Assembly (NCBI GenBank): GCA_000320545.1
Contig: ADNK01001772.1
Coordinates: 1-20,000 of the forward strand
Direction: 5' to 3'
Length of the DNA stretch: 20,000 nucleotides
From: Bigelowiella natans CCMP2755
Taxonomy: Eukaryota; Cercozoa; Chlorarachniophyceae
Made by a program: the position numbers and the translations under genes. A model generated the notes under the pieces. The model was not told the origin of the DNA and did not search any database. It saw only the letters and a list, made by a program, of their open reading frames with translations. Shown piece after piece: positions 9,382-19,165 of this stretch; the first letter of the stretch is position 1; the number at the start of each line of letters is the position of its first letter.

Positions 9382-10044
9382 TCAAGCCTTAGTTGCTCGC
9401 AAGTTTTTGTGAGCATCACGTGGGACTTGATGAAGAAAATGACATTTGGGTGGCGCTCATGCTTGAGGCTAGTCGGCCCCGAAGGAACATCTGTCATCGC
9501 ATCTGGAGAACAATTTTGTGAAAACGTGAAGGAATTGGTGGCCGACTCTGGGGATGAGCGAGAATTTCAGTTCCGATATGTGAATCAATCTGAACCTGCC
9601 TCAGGTCTGACAGCAAGTATCTCAATGACCTTCACAACGCAATTATTTAAATTCTACGCCTACTTAAATTAAAATGTAATTCTATACTCTATACAGATGG
9701 AATGACAAAATGGATCAACGGTTATCCAGCTGCTCAATCTTTGAAAATTATTGGCTACAGACCCATTGATAGTGCACAAAAGGTGGCATGCCCCTGCCTA
9801 TTTCATCGGAGGAACATTAGACAAATGGGCTCCAAAGAACCTTATTAACGAAGCCTCAAGAAAAGTCAAAGATGGAGTGTATATGGAATTGAAAGGACGT
9901 CACTTTGATTTTGCCCTAAACAAGAAAATAAAAGGTGATGCAACATCTCAAGTAACATTATTTTTTGGGAAGCATCTTTCAATGAGTAGTGCTTGTGTGG
10001 GTGAGGTGCAAAAAGGCATATCATCTGTGGCGGGAAACATTTGA
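9382..10044 (+). pseudogene. Truncated, frameshifted alpha/beta hydrolase relic (X-Pro dipeptidyl-peptidase-like)
   Basis: Exon A (open from 9382 to 9604) and exon B (9697-10044) are joined by a 92-nt GT-AG intron in phase 1. Exon A carries WDLMKKMTFGWR...RLVGPEGT, and exon B carries GYRPIDSAQK, then GGTLDKWAPKNLI, then LKGRHFDFA. This is the pattern of the C-terminal half of bacterial-type S15/X-Pro peptidase-like alpha/beta hydrolases: the catalytic Asp region GGTLDKWAP, then the catalytic His region GRHFDFA. The two parts of exon B lie in different frames; one extra base between about 9780 and 9804 separates them. No N-terminal half with a nucleophile elbow (GxSxG) is visible upstream, and an in-frame TGA precedes exon A at 9379. 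It is A+T-richer than its surroundings. It could be a live gene if the extra base is a sequencing error and distant 5' exons exist. Confidence 0.6.
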
Positions 10045-11224
10045 ATGATTACTTAATATGATAGGATAAAAAGACTACAACAATGCAAATATGCTATCAT
10101 CAAAAATACCAATATCGAACTTGGCCATCTACACTGAGTGAACTGCGCTACATCACTGCTGATAAATCATGCTGTCGACAAATGATCTTGCAGTAAAATT
10201 ATCCTACGCTAGTACGCGCGTGCGCTGGTGCGTTGCCTTTGAACACTTCACACCTACTGGCGTGGAGACACAATCATCATTGTGTGACAACGTGTCTCTG
10301 CAAGCTGACACCATGTAACAACGTGTCTCTGTGCTGGTACTCATGCAGCAAATGCCTGAGCCATGCTGTCACAGATTCACAGATGGAGCAATCTCTAGCT
10401 GGCTAACTCCCCTGGTCCCCCCTGCTAGCCTGTCTAGCTGTGGTCCGCAATGCACACCGCTAGACATACAACATCATGCGAAGCGACACCACGCAACTTC
10501 TACATCTAGCTAGCCGCCTTGCTCAATGTTGTCGTCAGAGAGCGCACACAGTCACCTCACGACCAACAAAGGATGTTTTGTTTTTGCGCACGTCATTTCC
10601 ATTTTCCTCCTCATGCAATTCATGTTCACAAACATGCACCTTGCTACTTGGCAACAGTTTCTGCATGTCTAGATCTAGAGATGTGTGCACCAACACCTTC
10701 GCCAGACAAGAATTTCTCTCCTGAAAACCAGCTAGGCCGCAAATTTGTGTTCTTGGTCACTTGATCTCAAGCTAGCTCATCATGCTCATGCTCGCGCTCT
10801 GCGGTTTGTCTTCGATGTGATTTTTGCTCGCGCTGCGACACATGCACTTTTTTTGGATGCGATTAGCTCGCGTCGGATGAGATGACTCGCGCGCGCACGA
10901 TGACGGCGACGATGAAGGTGCGCTGCCTTTACTGAAGCTGAAAAAATCCATCACAACGCCATCATCTAGCCCAAGTATGCGATGAATGGTAATCCGGCCC
11001 AGGCTAGCAGGGACATGCATGCAGTTAGCACATCTCGCCCGTCGGTAGCAGTAGTGGCGCGCGTCGTTGAATTATCAAAAAATATCGTCAATATTATTCG
11101 ACCATCCATCATTATTCGATTCGTATATTCCCTCCAAAATGTCAGACGTTCCTTGTTAAATGTACATGCTGTGCAGAATGAAATGAGTTGTACACAAGAG
11201 ATGCGTACTTTTCGCTCTTTTCCC
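10045..11224. other. Gene-free stretch with unusual composition and short repeats
   Basis: About 1.2 kb in which I recognise no gene. It holds a 14-nt direct repeat (10287-10300 and 10318-10331), a 7-bp hairpin just before it (10268-10285), a 12-nt palindrome TCTAGATCTAGA (10668-10679), repeated TGCTCGCGCT (10789-10798 and 10825-10834), and many CTAGCT and CATGC words. It may be decayed mobile or foreign DNA, but no terminal repeats or transposase were seen. Confidence 0.45.
10268..10331. repeat. Hairpin plus 14-nt direct repeat
   Basis: ACACAAT-CATC-ATTGTGT hairpin (10268-10285), followed by two copies of ACAACGTGTCTCTG at 10287-10300 and 10318-10331. The GTGTCTC core is also the inverted complement of GAGACAC at 10266. 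Confidence 0.6.
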
Positions 11225-11814
11225 TCATACTACAGCAGTGAAGGCGTTGCGATATGCCCTCTTTGAGACTTTCGTAAAGAACTTCTCCGCATCGTCTGCG
11301 GAAAAAGAAGAGTAGAAACCACACTATCATTCATTATCTCGAAAAGTAAGAGGGCAACGACGTACAATCACGACACAATGAAGGCGACAGGAAGGAGGTG
11401 GTGAAGAGAAAGGAAATCCGTATTTTGTCTCACATGTATGATAAGTGCGGAAAAGAAGAAACTCAAAAAAGTTATTAATGAATGACTCATTTATATTCGA
11501 AACACTGCTTAATCCAGAGAGTAATGTTTCAAATTCAAGACCCTCATTCTTGAAAGAATCAAATAATTATTGCCAATAGCATGTGATATTCCATACCGCA
11601 ATGCGGTAGTGGTCGATCGATGATTTTGTATACACTACCCCACCCCACCCTGCGGACTACGGAAACGTTGTATCCGGAAAGAAGTGTTATTTTTCGCAGA
11701 TTTGAATGAGAAAACACCTCGTAATTTATATAGACTCTCTGCGTTCATAAAGGTGCGCCCTTTCTCCACGGCCGCAGTGACCTTCGCATGGTATTGATGT
11801 TGTGGCAGGATCCC

Positions 11815-11855
<41 letters not shown>

Positions 11856-11893
11856 CACATGTTATGTTATGTTCTTTCAAAGAGAAGAGGAGC

Positions 11894-11945
<52 letters not shown>

Positions 11946-12165
11946 TCCCGCATCGATATCGTGCGACATAAATCGTCTGGATACTTGCTCATTGCGTTTT
12001 CATTGCCAGGAGCATATGTATGTTCCTACTAGTGTTGTCCCCCTCCTCTTCACTTCTTACTCACAATTTACCTTATCTAGAACGGGCTGCTTGGTCCTCT
12101 TGGAATACTTCTTTACTATTTTCCTCACAGCTAACTTGTTCACCTACACGCCGAAAGCAATAAAT

Positions 12166-12247
<82 letters not shown>

Positions 12248-12576
12248 GTGTGTGCTACGGCGACGAAAGCACAAGAACGAAATGATTATTTGGTAGCGAT
12301 AGCATGTGTACAGGGCGGAGGCTTGGTCGAAGAATACAATAGGGACCAAGATGATGGTAGATCACACAAGCATATCCATTTAAATCCAGAACAACACATT
12401 CCTCTGCTTCTTCTGTTTTTGCATCGCTGCTACTATTAGCTCACCTCGACGAAGGAAACGAGCATATTAATGTCGTGGCTGATGTGATGAGCAAGCGCGC
12501 TCATCGCTTTCGTCTTCGCGTACTGGAGGGAGTTGAAGTCATCCGAGTTGTGGTACAGAAGACTAGATATGATGAT

Positions 12577-12612
<36 letters not shown>

Positions 12613-12903
12613 AATCAAAGCGTGAAAACTGATCATTACAAAGCATCTGAAGACAGTCCTAGTGTCAGTTGTATTTCTAGTTTTACGAGCACATTTCGTT
12701 TTTTCCGATGGACTTCCAAGACCCCACCTCTACCCAACCGACAGTTACCTGGCCTTATCAAGCTGGATGCGGAGACTCTCTACCATCTTGAGATAGAACG
12801 CCTCCACAAGGTTCACTTCGTCCTCTGTGACAAGGTAAGTGCATTGCATGCAGCCAAGCGTAATAATAAGTTTTTGGGCAAGTAAGGAGAATCGATTCAT
12901 ACC

Positions 12904-12940
<37 letters not shown>

Positions 12941-13761
12941 CAGTATCAATATTGTGTGTACGTAATATTTATAATTCAATATATATTCACCGAGCATTGT
13001 GAAGAAGGCCACACTCATTGAAGGGAGATCCCTATAGTGAATAAATACACGGCGTGTGCGCACTTTGGAGTGTTTCACGATATGGGTGTGTGTGCCCGAG
13101 CCACAAAGCGATTTATTGCCCGAATTCCAGAGTGGTAGTTTATCTCTAGCTAGTAGGTACCTGTGGGGTTGATCTTTTCCGTTTTTCTTCATTCCAGATT
13201 TCTTGCTGGATACGATGCTCAGCTTAGCTTCGCTTCCTGCGTAAGGGCCCGGCATGCACGGTTATGAGTCGTGTTTACGAAATCAGGAAGGAATGAGAGG
13301 AATGTGAAGCGAAAGAGTATAGGCTTTGTGTATCTTCTAGTACGCAGCGCAAGAACGAGTAAATATGGGTAAGATGTATGGACAGAACCTCCAAAACGGA
13401 TCTTAATGCTGCTCTCCTTATTTTCGGTGGCCTCCTCATCGCTATGTTCGGCTAATCCACAAAAGGCTTCAGCGTCGTCGGGGGTGAGAAACAAGTGCGT
13501 AGTGTTTTATATCTCTATTGTAATCTCCTCCCAACACCCAATTTGCATGCGAACCACCACCAAAACAAAAGCTTAGCCTTGAGCATAGCTCACCATTTTC
13601 CAGGTGAGATTTGAGAATGTACTTGAGTTCTTGGTAGTCGATGTAGTAATCAGCCCATTTAGCGATGCGCAATCTGAAGAAATGATAGTGAGGTGATCAT
13701 AGCTGGCTACTTAGTAAGGCGATAACAGCGCTTACTCCTTCAGCTTCTTTCCGAACTTCAT
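11225..13761 (-). CDS. Stand-alone SPX-domain protein (phosphate / inositol pyrophosphate sensing)
   Basis: SPX domains bind inositol pyrophosphates and signal phosphate status. Ten exons on the minus strand: 13761-13736, 13673-13594, 13466-13389, 13236-13161, 13031-12991, 12824-12749, 12562-12445, 12143-12072, 11781-11718 and 11295-11225. They total 702 nt (233 residues), with all phases matching. Seen: the diagnostic N-terminus MKFGKKLKELRIAKWADYYI with DYQELKYILK, the middle helix FFTMLEDEVNLVEAFYLKMV, and the basic cluster NKLAVRKIVKKYSKR (167-181), which in the family forms the ligand pocket. The usual acidic residue after KK-Y is Ser179 here. An acidic, Lys-rich linker lies between the first two blocks. 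The C-terminus (about 190-233) is helical and charged, with no MFS, RING, EXS or VTC domain, so this resembles plant SPX1-type regulators rather than a transporter. Introns 5 to 8 carry long microsatellites. It is divergent from the M20D gene. Confidence 0.9.
11594..11608. other. 15-nt palindrome in SPX intron 9
   Basis: TACCGCAATGCGGTA, a perfect 6-bp stem with a 3-nt loop, inside the longest SPX intron (11717-11296). Confidence 0.5.
11816..11849. repeat. (TA)n microsatellite, intronic
   Basis: Lies in SPX intron 8 (12071-11782), close to the exon 9 acceptor. Confidence 0.95.
11889..11942. repeat. (GA)n microsatellite, intronic
   Basis: Reads (CT)n on the SPX sense strand in intron 8, so it forms a long pyrimidine tract upstream of exon 9. 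Confidence 0.95.
12171..12254. repeat. (TA)n then (TG)n compound microsatellite, intronic
   Basis: Lies in SPX intron 7 (12444-12144). TA units at about 12171-12202, then TG units at about 12207-12254 with one interruption. Confidence 0.95.
12580..12610. repeat. (TA)n microsatellite, intronic
   Basis: Lies in SPX intron 6 (12748-12563), just before the exon 7 acceptor. Confidence 0.95.
12905..12938. repeat. (CA)n microsatellite, intronic
   Basis: Lies in SPX intron 5 (12990-12825). Confidence 0.95.
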
Positions 13762-14321
13762 CCTTGCCTAAATCCCCCCCTCCTCACTGCGTGTCTCCGT
13801 AGCGAACGCCTGGGGTTGAAAGGTAGGAATCCGATAAGAATATGATATACATACGTAAAATTGTGGGATAGGGACGGAATGATGAAAAGCGTACTACTCT
13901 TAATTTAGGTCGATGGGTGGGAGGACGATGATGATGGCGCTGCTCAGCTTGCTTATCAGTCGAAAGAATTTTCAGCGTAAGTAGTATCGATAATCACTTT
14001 CTCCCTGGGAAATAGACCGGATTTTGTATTTACGACATGCACATTAAACGAATCCAGCCCAGAATTGCATCGGTCCGTCGGAAAAGAGAGATCTGTCTTG
14101 AGATATACGAGTCGACATGGACATTTTGATGTCGCACAAAGTAAATAACATGGATTCACACAATTCGAGTACCGGTATTATTGCTTCGAGCACAGAGCTC
14201 TCCTTGCTTGTACAGCCCCTTCAAGTTTGGCATGCAGGCATGAACACGCCCACGTGCCACCACATAAACGAAGAAAAATTGTAAGGGATATGTGTGCGTG
14301 CGTGTGAAAGCAGATAGAGAG

Positions 14322-14362
<41 letters not shown>

Positions 14363-14426
14363 ACATAGCACGTAATTTTAATCATCATGCCACATGTAGC
14401 GCTTGAAGACACTATTACACGGAGGG
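13762..14426. promoter_or_regulatory. Divergent promoter region, SPX / M20D genes
   Basis: About 660 nt between divergent start codons. It contains a C-run near 13773-13782 and a long GA repeat at about 14325-14361, 65-100 nt before the M20D ATG. Short open frames here show no domain. No clear TATA box or named site was recognised. Confidence 0.5.
14325..14361. repeat. (GA)n microsatellite in a promoter region
   Basis: GA repeat shortly upstream of the M20D start, partly interrupted at its left end. GAGA tracts can be promoter elements in plants and animals; here this is speculation. Confidence 0.9.
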
Positions 14427-16529
14427 ATGCGCATAGGATCGCTCAGATATCCCTTTCGGCGTTTTCCCTGGAGATACCAGTATGCGGCCCTCTCCACACA
14501 ATCGATGAAATCAATGAGCTTAGTAGATGGCGTGGTAGATATGCACCCAGACCTTATCGAATGGCGCCGAGACTTTCATGCCCACCCGGAGTTGAGTTAC
14601 GAGGAAAAACGGACGAGCGAGCTTGTTGCAGAGAGACTTAGAAGCTGGGGGATTGACGTTACGACGAATATTGCGAAGACAGGGGTGATCGGGACCCTTC
14701 GCGGAAAGAATGAGGTAAAATCGGGCCAGAAAGTGAAGAGTATTGGGCTTAGAGCTGACATGGATGCTCTTGGAATGGAGGAGGACACAGGACTAGAGTA
14801 CAAGTCGAAGCATCCGGGGAAGTTTCACGGGTTCGTTTGCGTGCGATGTCGAGTTCTCCTTTCGCTTTCTTTCATACTTGCTTGGACAAAAAAAAGTAGA
14901 TCTATAACGATAGCCGCTTCAATTGTTGGTTTCCATTGATTTGAATCCGCTTCGTGAACGACCAATCTTCATATAAGGTGTGGACATGACGGGCATACAA
15001 CGATGTTGCTTGGGGCAGCTAGACATCTTGCTGCAACCCGCGACTTCGCCGGAACGGTGCAGTTCATCTTCCAACCTGCAGAGGAGATGTACGGAGGGGG
15101 CAGGGCGATGGTCAGAGACGAGAACATATTCGAGGTTCTTATTTATTTAGCATTCTATTCCTTCATGAATAGTATCGTGCCTCAGTAATAACTACATATC
15201 TTACCATTGAAAGCGGTTTCCATGCGACGCCGTGTACGGAATACACAATTGGCCGCTGCTGCCTGAAGGTACCATTGCTAGATCCGTAGATAGGCATGGA
15301 AAAGGTGCTCTCCCAAAAACCAATCCGGCCGGGCTGGCAAGGGCCGGATGTTTTCTCTTTCTCCCTGCAGCATTCGAATCTACCATAGAAGCCGGAAGGG
15401 ATACCCACATAGGCAAACATAGTCCCCCCCACTATTCAATCCGATAATCCATTTTGTAGGGGTCATATCTGCACGGGCAGGGCCTATAATGGCCAGCAAT
15501 GATGAATTCCTGGTGAGGATCATCGGTCAGGGGGGGCATGCGGCGATGCCGCACCTGACCGTCGATCCAATCTACGTCGCATCACAAGCTGTTGTCGCTT
15601 TGCAGGTAAATTGTGAACGTAATGGAGGGAGGGAAAGGGTCTTTTTGGCGTCTGTAGTAATGCATCGTGTTTACTACTCTTTGTTCACTAAGGGACTAGT
15701 GTCGCGTTCAACAGACCCAGTGGACTCAGCAGTAGTATCTATAACGAAGTTTCTCGCTGGTATGCACCAGCATCGAAAACGCTCCATGATAAATAATGCG
15801 TTATCCTGTCCTTGCTGTGGGAGAACTAGCGATCCCCAGGCACCCTGAGCAATCCAAAGATCTTTTTTCATTTGCTGTGTACTCCGTTTGCGTGCAAAAG
15901 GAACTTGTATCAAATGAAGCACCTCGGAACAGATTGTTGGTATATTACAAGTGAATATTATATTTAATGTGACTCTGCTGTGATATCTCTCTCTCGCTCT
16001 CTCGCTCTCTTTCTCTCCCGCAGGCACCAATGCTTTGAATGTCATCCCTTTCGGGGCAGAACTTGGGGGTACAATTCGAACTTTTCAACCCGAAACTAGA
16101 GACAGATTGAAGACACAATTGAAGGAATGCGTGCGAGGAGTCGTCACATCCATGGGAGCTACAGCAGAAGTGGTAAGATAACACGCATGCAACGAAACTG
16201 AAACTCTGGATCTTACGAACACCTTTCTGTAGGAAATCATCGAAGGCTACCCTGCAACCATTAATCATGTTGATGAAACTGAACTCGCAGCGAAAGTTGC
16301 CTCTGGAATCGTGGGACCTACAAATGTCGTTAGAGACGCCCCACCTACGATGGGAGCTGAAGATTTTAGCTACATGTTGCAGGAGAAACCCGGATGCTAT
16401 ATCTGGTTAGGAAGTGGGAGGACGGGAAATGATCCTATGGTTCACGACCCCAAATATGATTTCAACGATAGCATCTCTCCGATAGGGGCAAGCTGGTTTG
16501 TGCGAATGGTAGAGACAAGCTTAGCCTAA
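14427..16529 (+). CDS. M20D-family amidohydrolase (IAA-amino acid / hippurate hydrolase-like), likely mitochondrial
   Basis: Metal-dependent amidohydrolase of peptidase family M20D. Known members cleave N-acyl amino acids such as indole-3-acetyl conjugates or hippurate; the substrate here is unknown. Exons: 14427-14830, 14978-15134, 15214-15268, 15460-15605, 15693-15759, 16024-16172 and 16233-16529. They total 1275 nt (424 residues), with all phases matching and a normal family length. Seen: WRRDFHAHPELSYEE, the metal-site motif CGHDGHTTM (136-144), QPAEE (167-171) with the catalytic Glu, GGHAAMPH (230-237) in the dimerisation lid, NVIPFGAELGGTIRTF, PPTMGAEDFSYML, and the last metal-ligand region VHDPKYDFND (His397). 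The first 25 residues (MRIGSLRYPFRRFPWRYQYA...) are Arg-rich and free of acidic residues, typical of a mitochondrial presequence; the conserved domain starts at about residue 40. The start is the first ATG in this frame. Confidence 0.95.
15985..16018 (+). repeat. Imperfect (CT)n tract, intronic
   Basis: Pyrimidine repeat directly before the CAG acceptor of M20D exon 6, acting as its polypyrimidine tract. Confidence 0.9.
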
Positions 16530-17376
16530 GAACTCGTTGGAACATCATGCACGCAATACGCCATCTTGGGAGACGTTGCGCACGCACCAGTACACGCCAT
16601 GACCGCACATTTCAACACAGATGTGTAGATCCGTTTTGCACCAATGACAATGCTTTCTGTCACCACGATGGTCTTCTGATTGACACCATCGTGTGCTACC
16701 TTGTCGTTAAAAATGCAGAACAGCGCCGTTGTTGAACAATTCAGTGGTTGCACATGCACAAGCAGCTGCTAGCCATGTGCTCGCATGCGCGAAGCATGCA
16801 TGCATGATGTAGCGAGAAAATCAAGCCATGCAAATTGACCCACAAGCACAGCAGGCACGTGCACATCCATGTGTTCATGCTGTCACGTTGCGAGCCACGA
16901 CGACGATGATGCATCTAGACAGGCAGGATGTGACAAGTTGTGCGATGTGCCATAGTCGCATGTGCAATGCATTTGCGGAACAATGACTGGAATTGAAACA
17001 AGCATCACTAGATCACGAGGCGCTGCACGGGGGTGCGTGCGGAACCTTGGTTTTGCGACAATCCTTCAGAGGACATTTGTGTTGAAACACAGGGGAACAT
17101 ACATCCTGCGACAAAGATGTCTTCTCTTCCGGAAAACTGATCTACCAGGATGCTAGCGACAATCAACATCTCCCGAATTTTCTTCCTTCTGAGAGCCATC
17201 GATCAAAGGTCAGTTGCTGCGGCGAAGTGAAGCCTACGACTTGCGTTCTATGCTTTATTTTGTTCAAATCGGAGGGAGAATACTCGAGAATACATCCATG
17301 AAGCACTTTCTTATGTCTTAATTCTCACTCGTGCTCACATACGAAGGCACGTCCTCTACCCCGTGTTGTAGAGGAA
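16530..17376. other. Intergenic stretch between M20D and Tudor genes
   Basis: Holds the 3' end of the M20D gene and the 5' region of the Tudor gene. Positions about 16550-17000 share the TGCA/CATG-rich word style of the 8891-11224 region. A perfect 9-bp hairpin lies at 16664-16693. No gene is recognised on either strand. Confidence 0.5.
16664..16693. other. Hairpin downstream of the M20D gene
   Basis: CACGATGGT / ACCATCGTG stem of 9 bp with a 12-nt loop, about 135 nt after the M20D stop. It may be a 3' UTR structure. Confidence 0.5.
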
Positions 17377-18078
17377 ATGGAACAGCAGACAAAGCACGTA
17401 CGCTCGGAGGAAAAGACGGGGTCTTTCAAGTGGGGACATCCAACTTCTCTTCAGCCGCCTGGATCGTCCAAAAGAAGCGAAGTGAAGCTATCGACACAAA
17501 GTAAGTACTCGGTTATTCCGACACCCCGGCACATCCAAATCGTTTGCTTGAATGCCCTCAAACTTGATGAGAAATTAGGTGTCAAAAAATATCAAGAGCG
17601 GGCACAGGTTCATTTAGACCCATTCATCGCGTACGAGGTGAGAGAAAGAGAGTGAGAGGGGGGGGGGGAGGGAGGCAAAACGTGTGACAATCGTTATTCG
17701 GCATTCATTCGGCACATCCTGAACTCATCACGGCCCTTTAACGACCTCACCCAATCAGGGGAAACGAGTATATTTGCCCATGAAAACGATGGAAAAGCTA
17801 ATGAAATTGACTCCAGAGTTGTACGCTGTGAAGGCGGTTTCCTTCTTTGGCTACAATTTAACACTATATTCAACAATGGACAACGTCATGGAGGGAGGAG
17901 GAGCGTAAGCATCGAATAACTGAATAACAATGATGGCAGTGAGAACCAAAAACGATGATGAAAATTGAGAAGAGGGAAGAAAAATGGCGAGGATGATGAG
18001 ATAAATACTGTGAAGAATGGGTCGAAAGTGAATATGAGGAGGGAGAAGATTGGTATAGGAAGCAAGAAACAAACAAAT

Positions 18079-18133
<55 letters not shown>

Positions 18134-19126
18134 GCGAGAGAAAACTGCTTTAACTTCCCTATCCTTTCTGAGAAGAAAGTGCAGAGCGCGAGACGATATC
18201 ATTGGAAAGGACTTTGTGGAGACGATCGGCCGCACCAAGAAGGAAGCAAAGAAAAAAGCTGCTTTGTACATCAAAAACGAATTGATTAGGCCTCAAAACG
18301 TAAATATGATAGCAGCACTAACACTACCACATATATTTCTTGTCTCTTGGCGGTGTTGCAGGCCCAAAATCATCTATAATCCAAGTGAAGTACGTAATCT
18401 AATTAATGCAATATGTAATATTTTCCCCCACCGAGCTCCTTCGTAGTGAGAGGAGAGGTGGCGTGGTAGTAGTAGTAGTAGTAGTAGTAGCTTGTAGTTA
18501 GAGAATCAGACACAAATGTCTTCATCGGTACGAAGGGGGAAGAGCTTCACCCATCATGATGCTATGCGAGTGATCACTGGACAATGCCACCGCTACGAAA
18601 TGCGCGAAGGAAGAATCTCCTCTTATTCATGACTATCTACACACTATTGCTAGTACGAGAAGGAAGCTGGTCGAGACGTCATTCTCAGCACCGACACCGT
18701 GCCGCCGCCGCCTTTCCCGCAGAAATATTCTCTGGAAAGTTGTGCTGATGACAGCAGCTTTGTCACAATTCAGCTCAGAATCCGATGTCCTAAGAAATTG
18801 CTCAAGGTGCAAACTCAAAGGGTGTTAACGGGGGGGGGCTGAGAGGAGCTTAGGAGAAGAATGACAGTCTCTTTGCCACGCAGCCTGAGTGATTCGTCTG
18901 AATATTTTCCTATCATATCATGATCCAGACTACTTCTAACAGTGGAGATAGGACAGAAGGCTATGTGGTCGCCAGATTTAGCACAACATGCACATACGCA
19001 TACGCACACGCGTACATGCATATGTTTCTTTTAGGTTGACATCAAAGATATTGTCCCGCGGTACACAGGTTTCATGCCAATAGCAACAGCCTAGTGGTTC
19101 TGTATATTATATACTTACATATAATT

Positions 19127-19165
<39 letters not shown>

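Noticed and set aside
10772-11020. 82-residue open frame on the minus strand
   Set aside because: No recognisable family, no clear splice context, and low-complexity Ser-rich translation.
10045-11224. Transposon or LTR element
   Set aside because: Short direct and inverted repeats are present, but no transposase, reverse transcriptase, terminal repeats or target-site duplication could be recognised.
11848-12285. Open frame on the plus strand with long Glu-Arg and Val-Cys repeats
   Set aside because: It is a translation of the GA, TA and TG microsatellites in SPX introns, antisense to a gene with clear homology.
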